Of a DNA stretch of 37,056 nucleotides, positions 23,876 to 34,802 are shown in pieces. Position 1 is the first letter of the stretch. Every line of letters begins with the position of its first letter. The stretch comes from Nymphaea colorata (taxonomy: Eukaryota; Streptophyta; Magnoliopsida; Nymphaeales; Nymphaeaceae). The DNA is taken from the NCBI RefSeq assembly GCF_008831285.2, contig NW_022205027.1:1-37056 (forward strand), given 5' to 3'. The notes beneath the pieces are model-generated. The model saw nothing but the letters and a program-made list of their open reading frames with translations, had not been told where the DNA came from and made no database searches. A program made the translations under genes and the position numbers.

Positions 23876-23948
23876 TCGGGATCCGATGGGATTCGATGGA
23901 TATCCTTAAAGAGCTTATAAGTTTTGATAATAAATTTAAAATACTAAA

Positions 23949-24943
23949 ATGAACCAAAATCACAAGGCCTTGTTGAGGCAAATCAATAAAATATACCCTC
24001 CTCAAATATGCCAATCTTCTGGTCGAATCTTCCTCTACAATCCGCTCTAGCCATGGGTCTAATCCCACAATTCCTCTTCTCTTGAGGACCTCATATAGAT
24101 CTAAGCATGCACCCAACCTCTATTCCTCAACAATTTCAAAGGTTAAATCATCCTTCAAAGCGATCACGATATCTTCCTCGAAGATTCTTCCAATGAGTGG
24201 ATGAAGAGCATGAAGAAAAGATTCGCTAGTCAGAAGAAAATAGCATCTGATACGGTTAAGGTTAATGATGCATACCTCAACATCAATGAAAATGGAGAGA
24301 TAATATATGGAAAATGGATCAGCAATCACCCTAAGGACTTTACTACAATCCTGAAAGCTTGAAGAATATATAAAAAGAGAAAATGATGAACCGTAAATCA
24401 TCAAAACTTCCATAAATCCTGAACGAATGATGAAGGAATATCGGCATGGATACAGCTTCTCACCTCTTATGGTTAATAACTAACACATTTACTCTCTCCA
24501 CAATTACCAGTCAGACGAAGGATTTGGTTTCAAAAAGATATTGAAAACTGATGTCTTTACCAAGAGGGATAAAGTGGATTTTACCATTGTTGTCTACCTT
24601 AAAAGACAAGAAAACTGATAAGTTTTAATAATAATCTTTGCGCATACGGAGGAGAAAATGCTCTTATCATCGATAATCGGACATAAAGTATCGTCTACAA
24701 CTTCAACGATGCGTAAGAATCCTAAATAAATTGGTATTCATATCACCAAATGAAAATAAGCTGTATATATGCAGAGATAAGCAGATCCTTCTTACAGATA
24801 TGAGGAGGCCAGGATAATTAGTGCCTTCTAAATTGAAATTCGACGAGTAAATTGACTCTTTGGAGGTATTTCAATAGAACCAAAAGACATATTGTTGCGT
24901 AACATTCAAATTGGACAACAAAGTTACAATGGCAGAGTTATGA
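23949..24943 (+). CDS. Hypothetical protein, possible beta-propeller
   Basis: About 330 residues, MNQNHKALLRQINKIYPPQ to TGA 24941-24943. Visible pieces: EWMKSMKKRFASQKKIASD, VNDAYLNINENGEIIYGKW, YGFSFSPL-type strand segments (HGYSFSPLMVNN), KVDFTIVVYLKRQEN, YGGENALIIDNRTESIVYNF and SPNENKLYICRDKQILLTD. The last two resemble WD/kelch blades (N.L.I.D....S.V..F), which suggests a propeller, but I cannot count blades. Frame breaks near 24360, 24620 and 24750. The opposite strand has a 190-codon hydrophobic open frame that I treat as a shadow. 73 nt after the kinase stop, same strand. Confidence 0.6.
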
Positions 24944-25113
24944 TAAACTGTAAAATCTTATGACCTGATGATAAAATCAATGTTATTTTTTCTAATTCCT
25001 ATAAACTGATATAATAAAAATCATAAATAATCCTATATTTTTCATCCTTTTGCTGAATAGTTTTATAAATCATTGACTTAATTACTTTAATTGCAAAAGA
25101 AATATATTCAAAA

Positions 25114-26159
25114 ATGGGATCGATGCTCTACTGGAAAAAGGCATCAGGCCAAGGCAATAATCAAAACGAAAACAGTAAGCTAGAAAGGGAAATCAAATAA
25201 ATCAAACAGCAAAAAATGGAAGAATAACCTGAAGTCAAATCCTTGAACGATGATGAAACGACTCATCAATCAAAGTCGCTACTCATTCCCAATATTTCGA
25301 AAGAAAATATTGCAAAAGTGTATCGTGATGCCATGAAGGAGGAAATCGTGCGAAACATCACCGATCTTCCGAACAGTCTCTGTCATAAAAAGTACTTGAA
25401 CAAGGGTGATACACTAAAATTTTTAAGACTGCCCAAGTAAGTGATCAAATTGAGAAACTTCCTTCCTTGCTAGCACACAAACGCCATCTTTGTTCGCTGT
25501 GATGAGGAAAAGATCGAATCTATGAATGTGCTAATCTCTGGATCCAAGGGCACCCCTTACTCCAATGGACTTTACCACTTCGAGGTTTTCTGTGATGATG
25601 AGTTTCCGATCCAACCGCCGAAGATGCTGCTCCTGACTGGGAAGGAAAAGGTAAGATTCAATCCAAATCTCTACAGGAATGGATACATATGTTTGAGTCT
25701 TTTGGGGACATGGCGCGGAACCAATGAACACTAATAATGGAACGTCGCAAAGTCATCCCTATTCCAGGTCTTCATCTCCATCCAAAGTCTAATAATGAGT
25801 AGTGATATATACTTCAATGAGCCAGGCTTTTAGATACTTAAAGGGACATAGGTCGGCAATCTTTGCAATGAAGGTTATTCCAACGTGGTCAAGATCGCAA
25901 ATATTAGATACGCAATGATTGATATCATCAAAAACCCACCAAAGGGATTCGAGGATGTTGTCAAGAAGCATTTTTACATTAAAAAAGATTAGATTTTGGA
26001 GGAATGTCAAGCATGGCTGGACCAAAAGGGCAAACCATATAAAAGTTGTCAATTCAATCCCGATTTTAGAGTAATATTACTACTCTCAACTATGGCTCAT
26101 TGCTTGAACTCGAAATAAAGGAGCTTAGACAGCTCCTAATGAATATCAAGCTTGAATGA
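25114..26159 (+). CDS. Ubiquitin-conjugating enzyme (E2), BIRC6/UBE2O-like
   Basis: About 348 residues in nearly one clean frame. The E2 fold is at residues 135-300: SGSKGTPYSNGLYHFEVF, DEFPIQPPKM, RFNPNLYRNGYICLSLLGTW with active-site Cys codon 25690-25692 (residue 193), FQVFISIQSLIMSSDIYFNEPGFE (last E is TAG, 25831-25833) and the helix FEDVVKKHFYIKKDEILEEC. The LSLLGTW and NEPGxE wording is that of the large E2s BIRC6 and UBE2O and not of small E2s. Unlike them it is a short free-standing protein with a 130-residue polar N-terminus and no BIR domain. One missing base near 26075 restores 349 codons and the C-terminal helix LLELEIKELRQLLMN. Confidence 0.93.
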
Positions 26160-26222
26160 TGATGATATGTATGTTATTTCTTTATAAATTGACTTATGAA
26201 AAATGAATATAAATCATTCGCC

Positions 26223-27206
26223 TCAGGATACTTAAACAATGAATGCGTTTCTCAAATTTTGGAGAGCATCGTAAGAATAGAGAGAATATGGGATTATGAT
26301 TTTAGTCGTTTAGAAAGTTATGTCCTGCTTTGCTGTCTGATTGATATCATAAAATTCAATGAATGGATTGGGAGGAAATACAATATAATCTTGAAGGATG
26401 ATGCAGGTTAGCTTGCTAGTCAGTATTCTTTGGACAATCTTCAAGCCATCGTTCCCAAATTTACCATCTATGCTCAAATAAATCAAGTTTGGCCAATAGC
26501 TATGAAGGAAGGATTTCAATCCATCGCAAGTAAAGCTGTTTTGGCGTATCATCAGTTCCTTCAGAAAAGGCCAATTCGACTTAGCTAAATACTCAATGCC
26601 TTTGTTGGTTATTTGATTTCCTTTGATATCCAATCCTGTGAGAAATGGCCATTAGCATTGGCTTAAATATTTGATCCCATTTGAGGTGATTTTGTTATAG
26701 GAACAATCGAAAGATTTGATGAACTTCCATTGAGCTGCCCAAATGAATTACAATGCCTTATCGTTTGCCTAATTAGAGCTTATATTGATATATGTCAGCA
26801 GTCTGCAACTTAATGATACGCTTTGGATGATCTTTCGCCAATTTTCAAAGTAAGATTTGCGAATTTATAGTGATTTGATGCGGTAATCAAGGATGCTGGT
26901 CGAGAATTATTGGATGAGTGCCTCATCTAAGTTATCCTTAAAGCACTGATAGCTTGTATATTATTATTTTTCTCCTTCATCTACAATATAACTGACGATT
27001 GGAGGCGTATCACTTTAAATTATCCTGTAGATATTATTCAAATAAAGCTAATAAAACCTCTGGGAACTGAAATCCAAGATCTTCGAAGAGTTGGCATCAG
27101 TGATAACATTTGCCACCGCTTCTTTAATCTATTTCCGGTCCAGCAAGTATACGTCAATCATTTTTTATCTATGCTCGCAAAGGAAGACTTCATCATGCAT
27201 ATCCAT
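26223..27206 (-). CDS. Leucine-rich repeat protein
   Basis: 327 residues in a single unbroken frame ending at TGA 26223-26225. The C-terminal half has LRRs of the RNI/internalin style: LLTYINISSNEANDKAL, IKSFDCSYNKITSNGIKYLS, LTGLDIKGNQITNKGIEYLA, LKELMIRQNSFTCDGLKSF, LIYLSIDGKFGNDGLKIVQ. The N-terminal part (CEHREKMIDVYLLDRKEIKE) may be a B-box-like C/H segment. An upstream ATG at 27245 is in frame but a TGA codon lies between it and 27206, so I start at 27206. LRRs mediate protein binding; partner unknown. Converges with the E2 gene across 63 nt. Confidence 0.85.
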
Positions 27207-27450
27207 AAAAACATTTATACACTCATATCATCCACTTTTCATCATAATGATTGCGATGGTTTCTAACCTTTTTTTAGGTTGAAGGGATTTTATTTAAAAA
27301 GTGGACCAAAATAAAAAGAGATAAAGTAACTTCCTAATCAAATCTGTTATTACCTTATTTTGGTAATAACTTTTCTTATGGTGAAGTTGTAAAAGATGTA
27401 TAATTTATCGTTTTCTGATATTAATTTAAATGCAATTACCGAAGTAATAA

Positions 27451-28371
27451 ATGAGGTCAGGAAGGCTAAACCAGCAAAAAGGATCAGCCTTGCCTATACT
27501 TCTAATCTATTACAATTTTCGAGGAATAGGGCAAATGATCAGATATCTCCTTGCCTACCTTTAGCTTCCTTTCCTTGATATTCTTCTCGACGAATATTAG
27601 AAGCAAAGGTAAACTCTTTCTCCTTAAGTTCTTATGGCTTTGCGATCGAAAAGCGTCAATAAAAACGAGCTGCCTGCCATCATCCATAACAACTAGATTA
27701 TTTATGATTTGAATCAGATCATGAATTACGTTTGCATCACTTTTGGAAGAGAGGACCTGTTGGGATCGACATTTACCAAAAAGTACCAAGTTTCATAACA
27801 ATAGGCCAGGGTATGCGAGATTCAAGAGAAATTTTCATTGAGATTGTCACCAAATATCAAATTTCTATCGGGTTTGGTCACTGAAGTTCAAAGATCCAAC
27901 CTTGTTGATGAAAATTTGCTTTTTCTTATAGAAAAACGTCTGGAATAGTTCTTTAGGGTATCGGGATACAGCAAGTAACTTAGCGATTTGCTGATAAGGC
28001 AGGGAAGCCATACTTTCCTTCTTTCGAATATCACAATCATAGACTTTTATTATGTCGAACATTGCAGATTTGCTGTCAAATTGTTTGGGAATATCGATGA
28101 GGAACTGGCTCAGGGAGATTGGGTAGTGAAGGCAAGGAAATTTAGATCGATAAAGGAGGCTCACGGTTAAAAAGTGAAAAATGTAGATAATCTAAAGGCA
28201 ATGAGAAACTATATTTAATTCATTTCTTCTCGTCCTTTTTACCTAACCAATAGACAGTATCTTGAGTCATTTAATTTTTTCCCGAGAGCCATATCGGTGG
28301 AGCAAGTCTAGGGTATGAAAAAATTGTAGGCAAATTATTTTTTGGATCTTTATTACGATAACGTTCAATGA
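27451..28371 (+). CDS. GST-like protein 1
   Basis: About 299 residues, MRSGRLNQQKGSALPILLIY to TGA 28369-28371. Thioredoxin-like N-domain of a cytosolic glutathione transferase: ILLIYYNFRGIGQMIRYLLA (the YFN.RG start with catalytic-type Tyr) and LPAIIHNNE (cis-Pro loop and substrate-binding region). The helical C-domain (GSHTFLLSNITIIDFYYVEH, AMRNYIEFISSRPFYLTNRQ) makes it about 90 residues longer than a typical GST. A 22-nt intron at 27783-27804 sits where the paralogues have theirs, combined with one missing base in the T run near 27773; together they leave the unspliced frame open by accident. GSH transferase activity is inferred. Confidence 0.85.
27783..27804 (+). other. 22-nt intron in GST-like 1
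   Basis: Begins GTACCAAG and ends ACAATAG directly after the Y-Q-K position, the same place as introns in the three paralogues. Removal gives ...YQK/ARVCEIQEKFSLRL, matching them. Confidence 0.7.
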
Positions 28372-28789
28372 TCTTTTTAATGCTTGTGTATATTCATTCT
28401 AATTCGAGGTTGTGTTGCTGGGTTGTGTGATAATCGGTCTTCAAAGATTTAAATTATTAATTTCTGAAAATTATCTCACGAATCAAAACATGATCATGGT
28501 CTATTGATGATAACTTATAGACGTTGAAAGATTGGCCTTCAGAGATTTCTTTTGAATATATTACTCATTTTTTATACAAGATAAAAGCAATTTTCTTCTG
28601 CGTTTATAATCATCCTTCGAAAACATATAAAAAATGATGATATGGCAGATCAAAATATAAGTCAGCATTTTATGGCGTATAGACTGGCATCCTAGGAGTC
28701 TAGCCGTAATTGGGGTATAAAGTTTTATGCGAAACGACGATATAAGTTGAGTGAAGTTGCTTATATATTAATTTCTAAATCGGAAAGAA
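28372..28789. other. 418-nt spacer before the surface-protein gene
   Basis: One of the longest gene-free stretches. It holds T-rich and AT-rich sequence and a 76-codon open frame from 28642 (MADQNISQHFMAYRLASEE) that runs into the signal peptide of the next gene in another frame. I see no tRNA fold or family motif, so I leave it unannotated. Confidence 0.4.
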
Positions 28790-31690
28790 ATGGAAAATAT
28801 AAAATGTCTTCTTTTGGCTTTTTTTATGATCGCGATGGCCTCAAGCCAAACATTATCAGTCAATTTAAATGAAACGTTCACCCCGAGCAGCACCGGACTG
28901 AAAATAGCATACTCTGCCGGAGATTACGAAGGAAATATTTACTTCTTCTTCGAAGACGGCTCAGCAAGGCGCTACGATACCACTTTTTCATCGTATATCG
29001 ATCTCACATACCCTGAAGTCGTCGATTGGTTTGTCGCACGGTCGTCCGTTGCCGCTACGTCCACCCTCTCCAATGGAACCGTCCTCACATTTAACACCTA
29101 TCGTGGCTTTTCCATGCGCTCAAACTCTAACATGACCCTTAGGGATGTAAACTACTATAATCAAGCTGTCGATAACACTTATGTTTTCACCGAAAAGATA
29201 ATGGACGAGACAGGACTTCCTTTATATCCTGTGGGAGGAACGCTCCAATATTACCATATAGTTGTACTCTAGACACATATACGATTCGTATTATCAGGAA
29301 CACAGAATAATCTTTTTAATTTTTCCCTCTTCGGAGCCGGGACAACTTGCGTTGGTGCTCTACGTGCCAAAAACTTTCCCATTTTAAGTGGAGACTACTA
29401 TAATTCAAACCATACCTTCATCGTTAGCTTTAACAACAAAAAGGTCTTCAGGATTTATATTTATATTTCCTTACAGTACGACCTAGCCCTCAACAAGTAT
29501 ACTTTTGTCAGTTCTTCCATCAATGCTTACTCAGCATTCACAGCAAGCGCCCCCATCACCACTATGTTTGTCGGTGGAAACAATGTCGTCTTGCAGGCTA
29601 ACTCCACTGGCGCTGTGTATTTCATGAATGGGCTGACTGGTGTCGTGGGGACTACTGTCAACGTCAGCACAAAACCGATATATGGCTATTTAAATGTGGC
29701 TTCACAGATCTATCTGCTCCAGTCTGATGGAATTTCGCTGATGAGTGTGAATTCTGCCACGCCCACTTTGACCGCTACTTCACTCGCAGCTTCACTACCC
29801 TAGGATACTTATGGCTTTGCCTATGGAACCACCTTGGATATCTTATTTTCACCCAACAAGACTTTGTCTACAAGACTGGCATTTGCAGTGGACAAGCATA
29901 CATGAATGGGACATCTTGCTACAATTATACATGCACAGTGAGTAATTGTCAGGCCTGTAATTTATCTCCAAGTTTCTGTACAGTCTGTGATGCAGGGTAT
30001 ACAATTAATAGCAATCTGACATGTGACTTAACCCCTGCTCCTGCTCCGGCTCCTGCTCCTGCTCCTTCGCCATCCCCTTCTCCTAGCCCTACTCCCGCCG
30101 CTTCCTCTTCTTCAGTCTCTTAGTAGTTGCAAAAATCTTTATAAGCCTTCTCACCTGCTCTCGAAAGCTCTCAGGAAACCTTAGGAGATACAATTTCCAT
30201 GCCAGGAGCGAGAAAAATAATGACTCCTTTCTTTTTCTACTTCGGTATCTTTGACGATCTTTACCTCTACCAATTTCACGATAGGCTCTATGGAGCCACG
30301 ATGAACAATCTCTTCTCTTCGATTAGCGACATTGAAAACAAGAAGTGGAGCTTCATCAATTACCAATAAATGCTTCGGTTTTTTCATGTAAATGTAAGTT
30401 AGTTTACCAATATAACGGATTACCACAGTGCATATAACTTCTATCCCTTTGTGGATGAGGATCATGTGGATGTTGGACCTTAAGGAGTATGGGGAAATTG
30501 TCAAAATTTCTTTGTTGTTGCTTTTCCACTCACAATTATCCTGTTCATTATACTCAGATTCATCTTCAGACTGCTGTTGCGGTTTCCTGTTTCGAAGGTT
30601 TTGAGAATTTTCGAATTCTGGCCTTTTCTTTTCATTCTCTTGATGGACGGTAACGTGCAGCAGCTGGGTTCTATTTGGCTAACGACTGGAAAAACATGTT
30701 CAGCTTTGATATAAAATCAAAGTGGATCAAGACTCAAGTGGTTTTCTTTGGCTTTTTCGTGGTGATCATGACAATGTCCTTATACTATCTATCATACGGT
30801 TTCTACTCAAAGCTCAATTACTATCTGATGGAAAATAACAAAAACAATCTCCTTGGCCAATCCTTGTTGATGATTCAGGTGGGATTCAAAAACCTTTATT
30901 TTGGAGTTATGCATTCCCTTCTAGAAGTTTGGATTACAACGCAATGTTACTGATCATGTTAGTGAATGAAATGCTCTTCACTGCTCTCTTCATGAAGGCG
31001 ATTTCGATGAGGTTTTATAAATTCACAATAAAGATGTGGATTTATACGGTCCTCAACTTGCTCAAAATGCTTCAGATGATCACTCTAATCATGGACTACC
31101 GAGACATCAACACTCCTACCATAGAGGCAGTCCAAACCTTTCTCATCTTGCTGGAAGTTGCTCTCTTTGTATTGGGAGGACTAAGCGAATTATTCCTCAT
31201 GATCCTCGAATGGCTTTCTTTCGTCAAGGCTTTCCTCTGCAAACCGACTGCTCCTGTCCCGCAAAAGGAGTCAATACTTGCAGAACAAGCTGAGCCATAA
31301 TGGTGCCATTATCTATGTGAAAAATTTGGAGATAATTACATGTCACATGAGTTCAAAGCCCGCAGGTTCGGCATGAAGCCTACAGTCCATCTGTAAACCT
31401 AATCGAATCCTCCAATTTTCATCAATGGCGTTATCGAACACGAAGCTCACCTACCTGTGGAGAATATTCCCACCATGAAAAAGCAGCCCAAGAGAAGCAA
31501 CTTTTACGAGACCAAAAAAAATATTTAAGAGTTAAAAGTCGGCAAAAGACCATACTTTAAGAGCCGGAGCTTCATATGGATACTAACGTTTGATCACCTG
31601 ATTGTTTATTTTTTCAGTTAATCCAAATCGTATTCTTATGAATCGGAAATCATCAGAAAAGAAGGAAATATCTAAGTTTATAAGCAGGTA
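28790..31690 (+). CDS. Secreted-ectodomain multipass membrane protein with Cys-rich and Pro-repeat linker
   Basis: Signal peptide MENIKCLLLAFFMIAMASSQ, then about 370 residues of beta-rich, N-glycosylation-rich ectodomain (GDYEGNIYFFFEDGSARRYD, NNVVLQANSTGAVYFMNGL). A Cys-rich module at about residues 373-415 (SCYNYTCTVSNCQACNLS, FCTVCDAGYTINSNLTC) resembles the furin-like/GFR repeats of ciliate surface proteins. An (AP)n(SP)n linker follows at 30033-30100. From about residue 570 there are at least six hydrophobic segments (FPLTIILFIILRFIFRLLLR, VVFFGFFVVIMTMSLYYL, FLILLEVALFVLGGLSELFL). Breaks near 29850, 30675 and 30930. After 31300 the frame stays open for about 130 codons with no TGA before the next gene, so the 3' end is an estimate. 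Likely a plasma-membrane receptor-like protein; ligand unknown. Confidence 0.8.
30033..30100 (+). repeat. Coding repeat: Ala-Pro then Ser-Pro dipeptides
   Basis: CCTGCT/CCGGCT hexamers followed by TCN-CCN units encode APAPAPAPAP then SPSPSPSP. It forms a stalk between the Cys-rich module and the membrane-proximal part of the surface protein, and is a site where length variation between alleles would be expected. Confidence 0.9.
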
Positions 31691-31740
31691 ATACTCTTTA
31701 ATTTATAATCATTACACTTGTTATATTAATTAAGGTAAAA

Positions 31741-32211
31741 ATGCCAGGAGGAAGAGGAGGAGGCGGAAGGAGCAGTGGATCGTATAGAAGCAGCTCCAGC
31801 TCACCATCACGTTCGAGTACGTCAAGTACAGCTACAAGGCCAGTGCCTGCAACAAAGCCACCATAAAAGAAAGATGTTGCACAGGGGGAAAAAAAGTAAA
31901 GCTGGTTTTCCGGTTTTGGAAGAAGCATAATGGAGGGCTTTGGCTTTGGAGCAGGATCAGAAATAGGTCGCCAGGGGGTCAGAAGCGCAATATCATCAGC
32001 TTCTCAGAGTAGTGATGTCCAACCATCAGAGAGGCAGACCGGAACAAAGACATAAACCCAGCATCCTTGCCAATACCAAGCTCAGAATCTTTTCGAATGC
32101 TTCCTGAAGAATGGAAATGTGGCATATTGCCAGGATCGAGCGGACACCCTAAAATCTTGCATCAATCAATACCCGAACGTGTCGAATCTCAAAATGTATT
32201 GGCATTATTGA
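31741..32211 (+). CDS. CHCHD2/CHCHD10-like twin CX9C mitochondrial protein
   Basis: 156 residues in one unbroken frame, MPGGRGGGGRSSGSYRSSSS to TGA 32209-32211. Cysteines at 110, 120, 130 and 140 form a perfect twin CX9C (CHCH) motif: CQYQAQNLFEC and CQDRADTLKSC. The N-terminus is basic, Gly/Ser/Pro-rich and free of acidic residues, as in CHCHD2 and yeast Mic17. The middle has a hydrophobic glycine segment (IMEGFGFGAGSEIGRQGV), the conserved helix of that family. Such proteins enter the mitochondrial intermembrane space by the Mia40 disulfide relay and affect MICOS and respiration. Three Glu codons are TAA. Strong call. Confidence 0.93.
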
Positions 32212-32508
32212 TAGATTCATCTTTATTACTATCTTAAAATTAACCATAGTTTATCATCTTGCAAAAAAGAGTAAATTAAATTGCTTTTATTATTTTGTTA
32301 ATATCTACTGCCATCTCTATGAAAACATGAGGATTATTGATCAAAAACATTCTAAATCTCCACACAAAATAATCCAAAAGGGTTGCTTTCCTCAAAAGAT
32401 ATAAGAATAATCCTTGGCTTTCCATTATAGGCAAACATATTCTTTATGACTTTGGTTCGGTATTTTAATTATTCCATCAGAAAAGTGAGTTTATAATATA
32501 ACTAAGAA
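32212..32508. other. Spacer of about 300 nt between CHCHD2-like and GST-like 2
   Basis: AT-rich, with no open frame that resembles its neighbours' proteins and no RNA-gene motif that I can see. It must hold the promoter of GST-like 2 and the 3' region of the CHCHD2-like gene. Confidence 0.4.
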
Positions 32509-33403
32509 ATGAATAATAATCACCCTTAAATCTTGCTAATATATTTTAACTTTAAGGGAGTAGGCCAAATCATCCGCTATCTTCTATGTTACTTGCAAAT
32601 CCCTTTCCTCGACATCCTCCTGGACGAATATTAAAAACAAAGACTCACCTTGCCCCCCAAAATCATGGAAATTCTGAAGTCTCACCCCATCAATAGGGCT
32701 GAATTACCCGCGATCATCCATAACAATGAAGTGATATACGAACTGAACCAGATCATGTTCTATCTTTGCCTCAATTACCAGCGAGAGGACTTGCTTGGAG
32801 CCGACCTTTACCAGAAAGTACAAATGAAGGAATATAGGCAAGAGTAAGCGAGATTCTAGAACTGTATAATGCGAAATTGGCATCAAATATTCGTTTCTCT
32901 TCGGGTCTGCTTGAGGAAATTCATCAGAGATCTTTAGACGGACTGGAGCTGCTTGCTTTCATCGATTAGAAATTTAAAAGATTTCTTGCTGAATCAGGTT
33001 ACGTCAAGGAGCTAGTCGGGCACCTTTCTTGCCAAAACGTCCAAGATATATTTTGGGGAATCTTACCATCGTTGATTTCTACTTCATCGAGTCATGCAAG
33101 TACACGCTTTCGCTCTTCGGCAACATCGATGAGAAGTTGGCTGGTGAGAAATGGGCGCAGTTGGCATTTTCCTACAGGTTGGCAAAAAAATCAAGAGGAG
33201 AAAAAGTGGAAAATGTGGAGGTTTTGAGGACGATGAAGCACTATCAAGAATTCTTCTACAGTCAGGAGTTCTATATGAAGTTTAGAACCTATTTGGAGAC
33301 ATATGGATTCCTTCCAAGAGCAACATCCAAGGAACATGTCGCGGTTATGAAGAAGATCCAAGCTATATACTTCTTGGATATGTATTATAAAGAAAGATAA
33401 TGA
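32509..33403 (+). CDS. GST-like protein 2
   Basis: 291 residues after splicing, MNNNHPEILLIYFNFKGVGQ to TGA 33401-33403. The same architecture as GST-like 1: ILLIYFNFKGVGQIIRYLLC, DILLDEYEKQR (second E is TAA), LPAIIHNNEVIYELNQIM, then YQK/intron/ARVSEILELYNAKLASN. The C-domain holds ILGNLTIVDFYFIESCKYTL and MKHYQEFFYSQEFYMKFRTY. One base is missing in the A run near 33023; with it, the spliced length is exactly 292 codons. Glutathione transferase fold is clear; class and substrate are not. Confidence 0.88.
32818..32837 (+). other. 20-nt intron in GST-like 2
   Basis: Begins GTACAAATG and ends GAATATAG, right after the YQK codons. Removing it replaces a frame break with ARVSEILELYNAKLAS, which aligns with the paralogues. 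Confidence 0.88.
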
Positions 33404-33589
33404 GAAAATCATGATAATTCTTAGCCTATTACTGCAAATAGTTATCTAATTATTCTCCAAGGGGGCAAATCTAGGACAATGTGTTTATAATAAGATCACG
33501 ATGGTCCTTATTAATCCTTATGCATTTCTATAAATTCTAATTGAATATTAATCACACAATCATAGGAGAATAAATCTTACCTTTTATCT

Positions 33590-34722
33590 ATGGAGAAAAG
33601 AAAAAAACTAAAGGTTTGCCATTTTTCTAATAGGCATCAATAAAAGAAAAAATCATCACCGCATCTTTACCACTAAAAGAAATGCAACATCTATATATGC
33701 AGAGAATGCGTCACGTCATCAGTCATCGAAAGTTAGAAAAAAGAGGTTTTACTCTTAAAGTCTCAACGATCAAATTAATTAAATCCAGATGATGTGTGGA
33801 TGCATGGTAAGTAAAAGGTAATTAATGGAGTTTCTTGAATTGTTTTGCCTGCATTGCAAACATTTGATCAAAAATTTAAATTAAGTCTTCTTGGAAAATC
33901 AAGTTTTCCTGCATAAGACTTGCGAGAAATCCTATAGAGATAAATTTAAGAAACAGCTATCCAATAGTGGCAAGACACTGAAAAAGAAATCGAAATCGTA
34001 AGTAGACCAGAAAAAAATGGTGAACTCAGAAAAAATCTTAATTAATAATGCAAATCTCGATGCTTCTGGATGCGTGGAACCTTAAAATTTCCCATTAATT
34101 ACCTACTAAGATCCATAGGAAAGCTAAAAGAGCATATATTAGTAATAGGTGGAACAACGTGATGCATAATTTTATCCTCCTACCATCGAAGACCTATCGA
34201 TAAACATAACATTGGAGCCGTCTGAGTTGTAAATCTAATGTCACGATTGCCAGTATGTGATTAAAAGAGAGAAAATGCATCCCTGTGATGACTAATAGTC
34301 CAAATAAACCAAAAATACTCCACTTATTTGCTTCAGATGCCAACTTTACATTCTAAAAAACCGTAAAAAATAGGAAAAGCAAATCAAAATATAAAAATTG
34401 GGTAGATCTCGAAACCAATACACATGAGATAGCACAAATCGATGAGATTTCCGATGCATAAAAGCTTAAATTAAAAAATAAGCCAAAATAAAGCAAGAAA
34501 AATTGCCATCAATATTATCTAACCGCCAATAGTGATAGAGAGCATTACAGAAAGCCGAAACATAAGGAGCCAATTGATAGATTTACTCATACCAATCATA
34601 TCAATCCCCCAAAGGAAAGAACTTTCCAAGATCCATTCAGCGTTTATTACGACCCCCATGCTTCTGGTTTATTGGCGATGAAGGCCAGGATGGAAAGGAT
34701 GAATAATAAAAACTACTGCTGA
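33590..34722 (+). CDS. Cys/His-rich (zinc-finger-like) basic protein
   Basis: About 377 residues from MEKRKKLKVCHFSNRHQ to TGA 34720-34722. Several CxxC and HxxxC groupings point to zinc binding: CNIYICREC, FCLHCKHLIKN with HKTCEKSYRDK further on (C-x2-C...H-x2-C), CHDCQYVIKREKMHPC and CFRCQLYIL. The rest is Lys/Glu-rich linker; the C-terminus reads DPFSVYYDPHASGLLAMKAR. Frame breaks near 33835 and 34370. It does not match a zinc-finger family I know; nucleic acid or protein binding are both possible. It converges with GST-like 3 across 80 nt. Confidence 0.68.
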
Positions 34723-34802
34723 TATTGATACTATATTTTATTCCTATGCTACTTAATAAAGCATGCCAAAATATCATACGATTAGCATAAAATTAAAAGA
34801 AG

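Noticed and set aside
23847-24413. Minus-strand 190-codon open frame (MEVLMIYGSSFSLF and on)
   Set aside because: The plus strand reads a polar, domain-like protein continuing to 24943. The minus frame is hydrophobic and overlaps it fully, as in the shadow at 8692-9717.
26223-27245. TGA read as Trp between ATG 27245 and ATG 27206 of the LRR gene
   Set aside because: A good start exists downstream at 27206, and TGA acts as a clean stop at the ends of all other genes.
27609-27628. A 20-nt GT...AG segment in GST-like 1 that looks like a micro-intron
   Set aside because: Read through, it encodes ETLSPEV with two TAA Glu codons and aligns with the paralogue sequence GTLSKEI. It is exon.
28642-28870. 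76-codon ORF starting MADQNISQHF
   Set aside because: It overlaps the signal peptide of the surface protein in another frame and has no family features.
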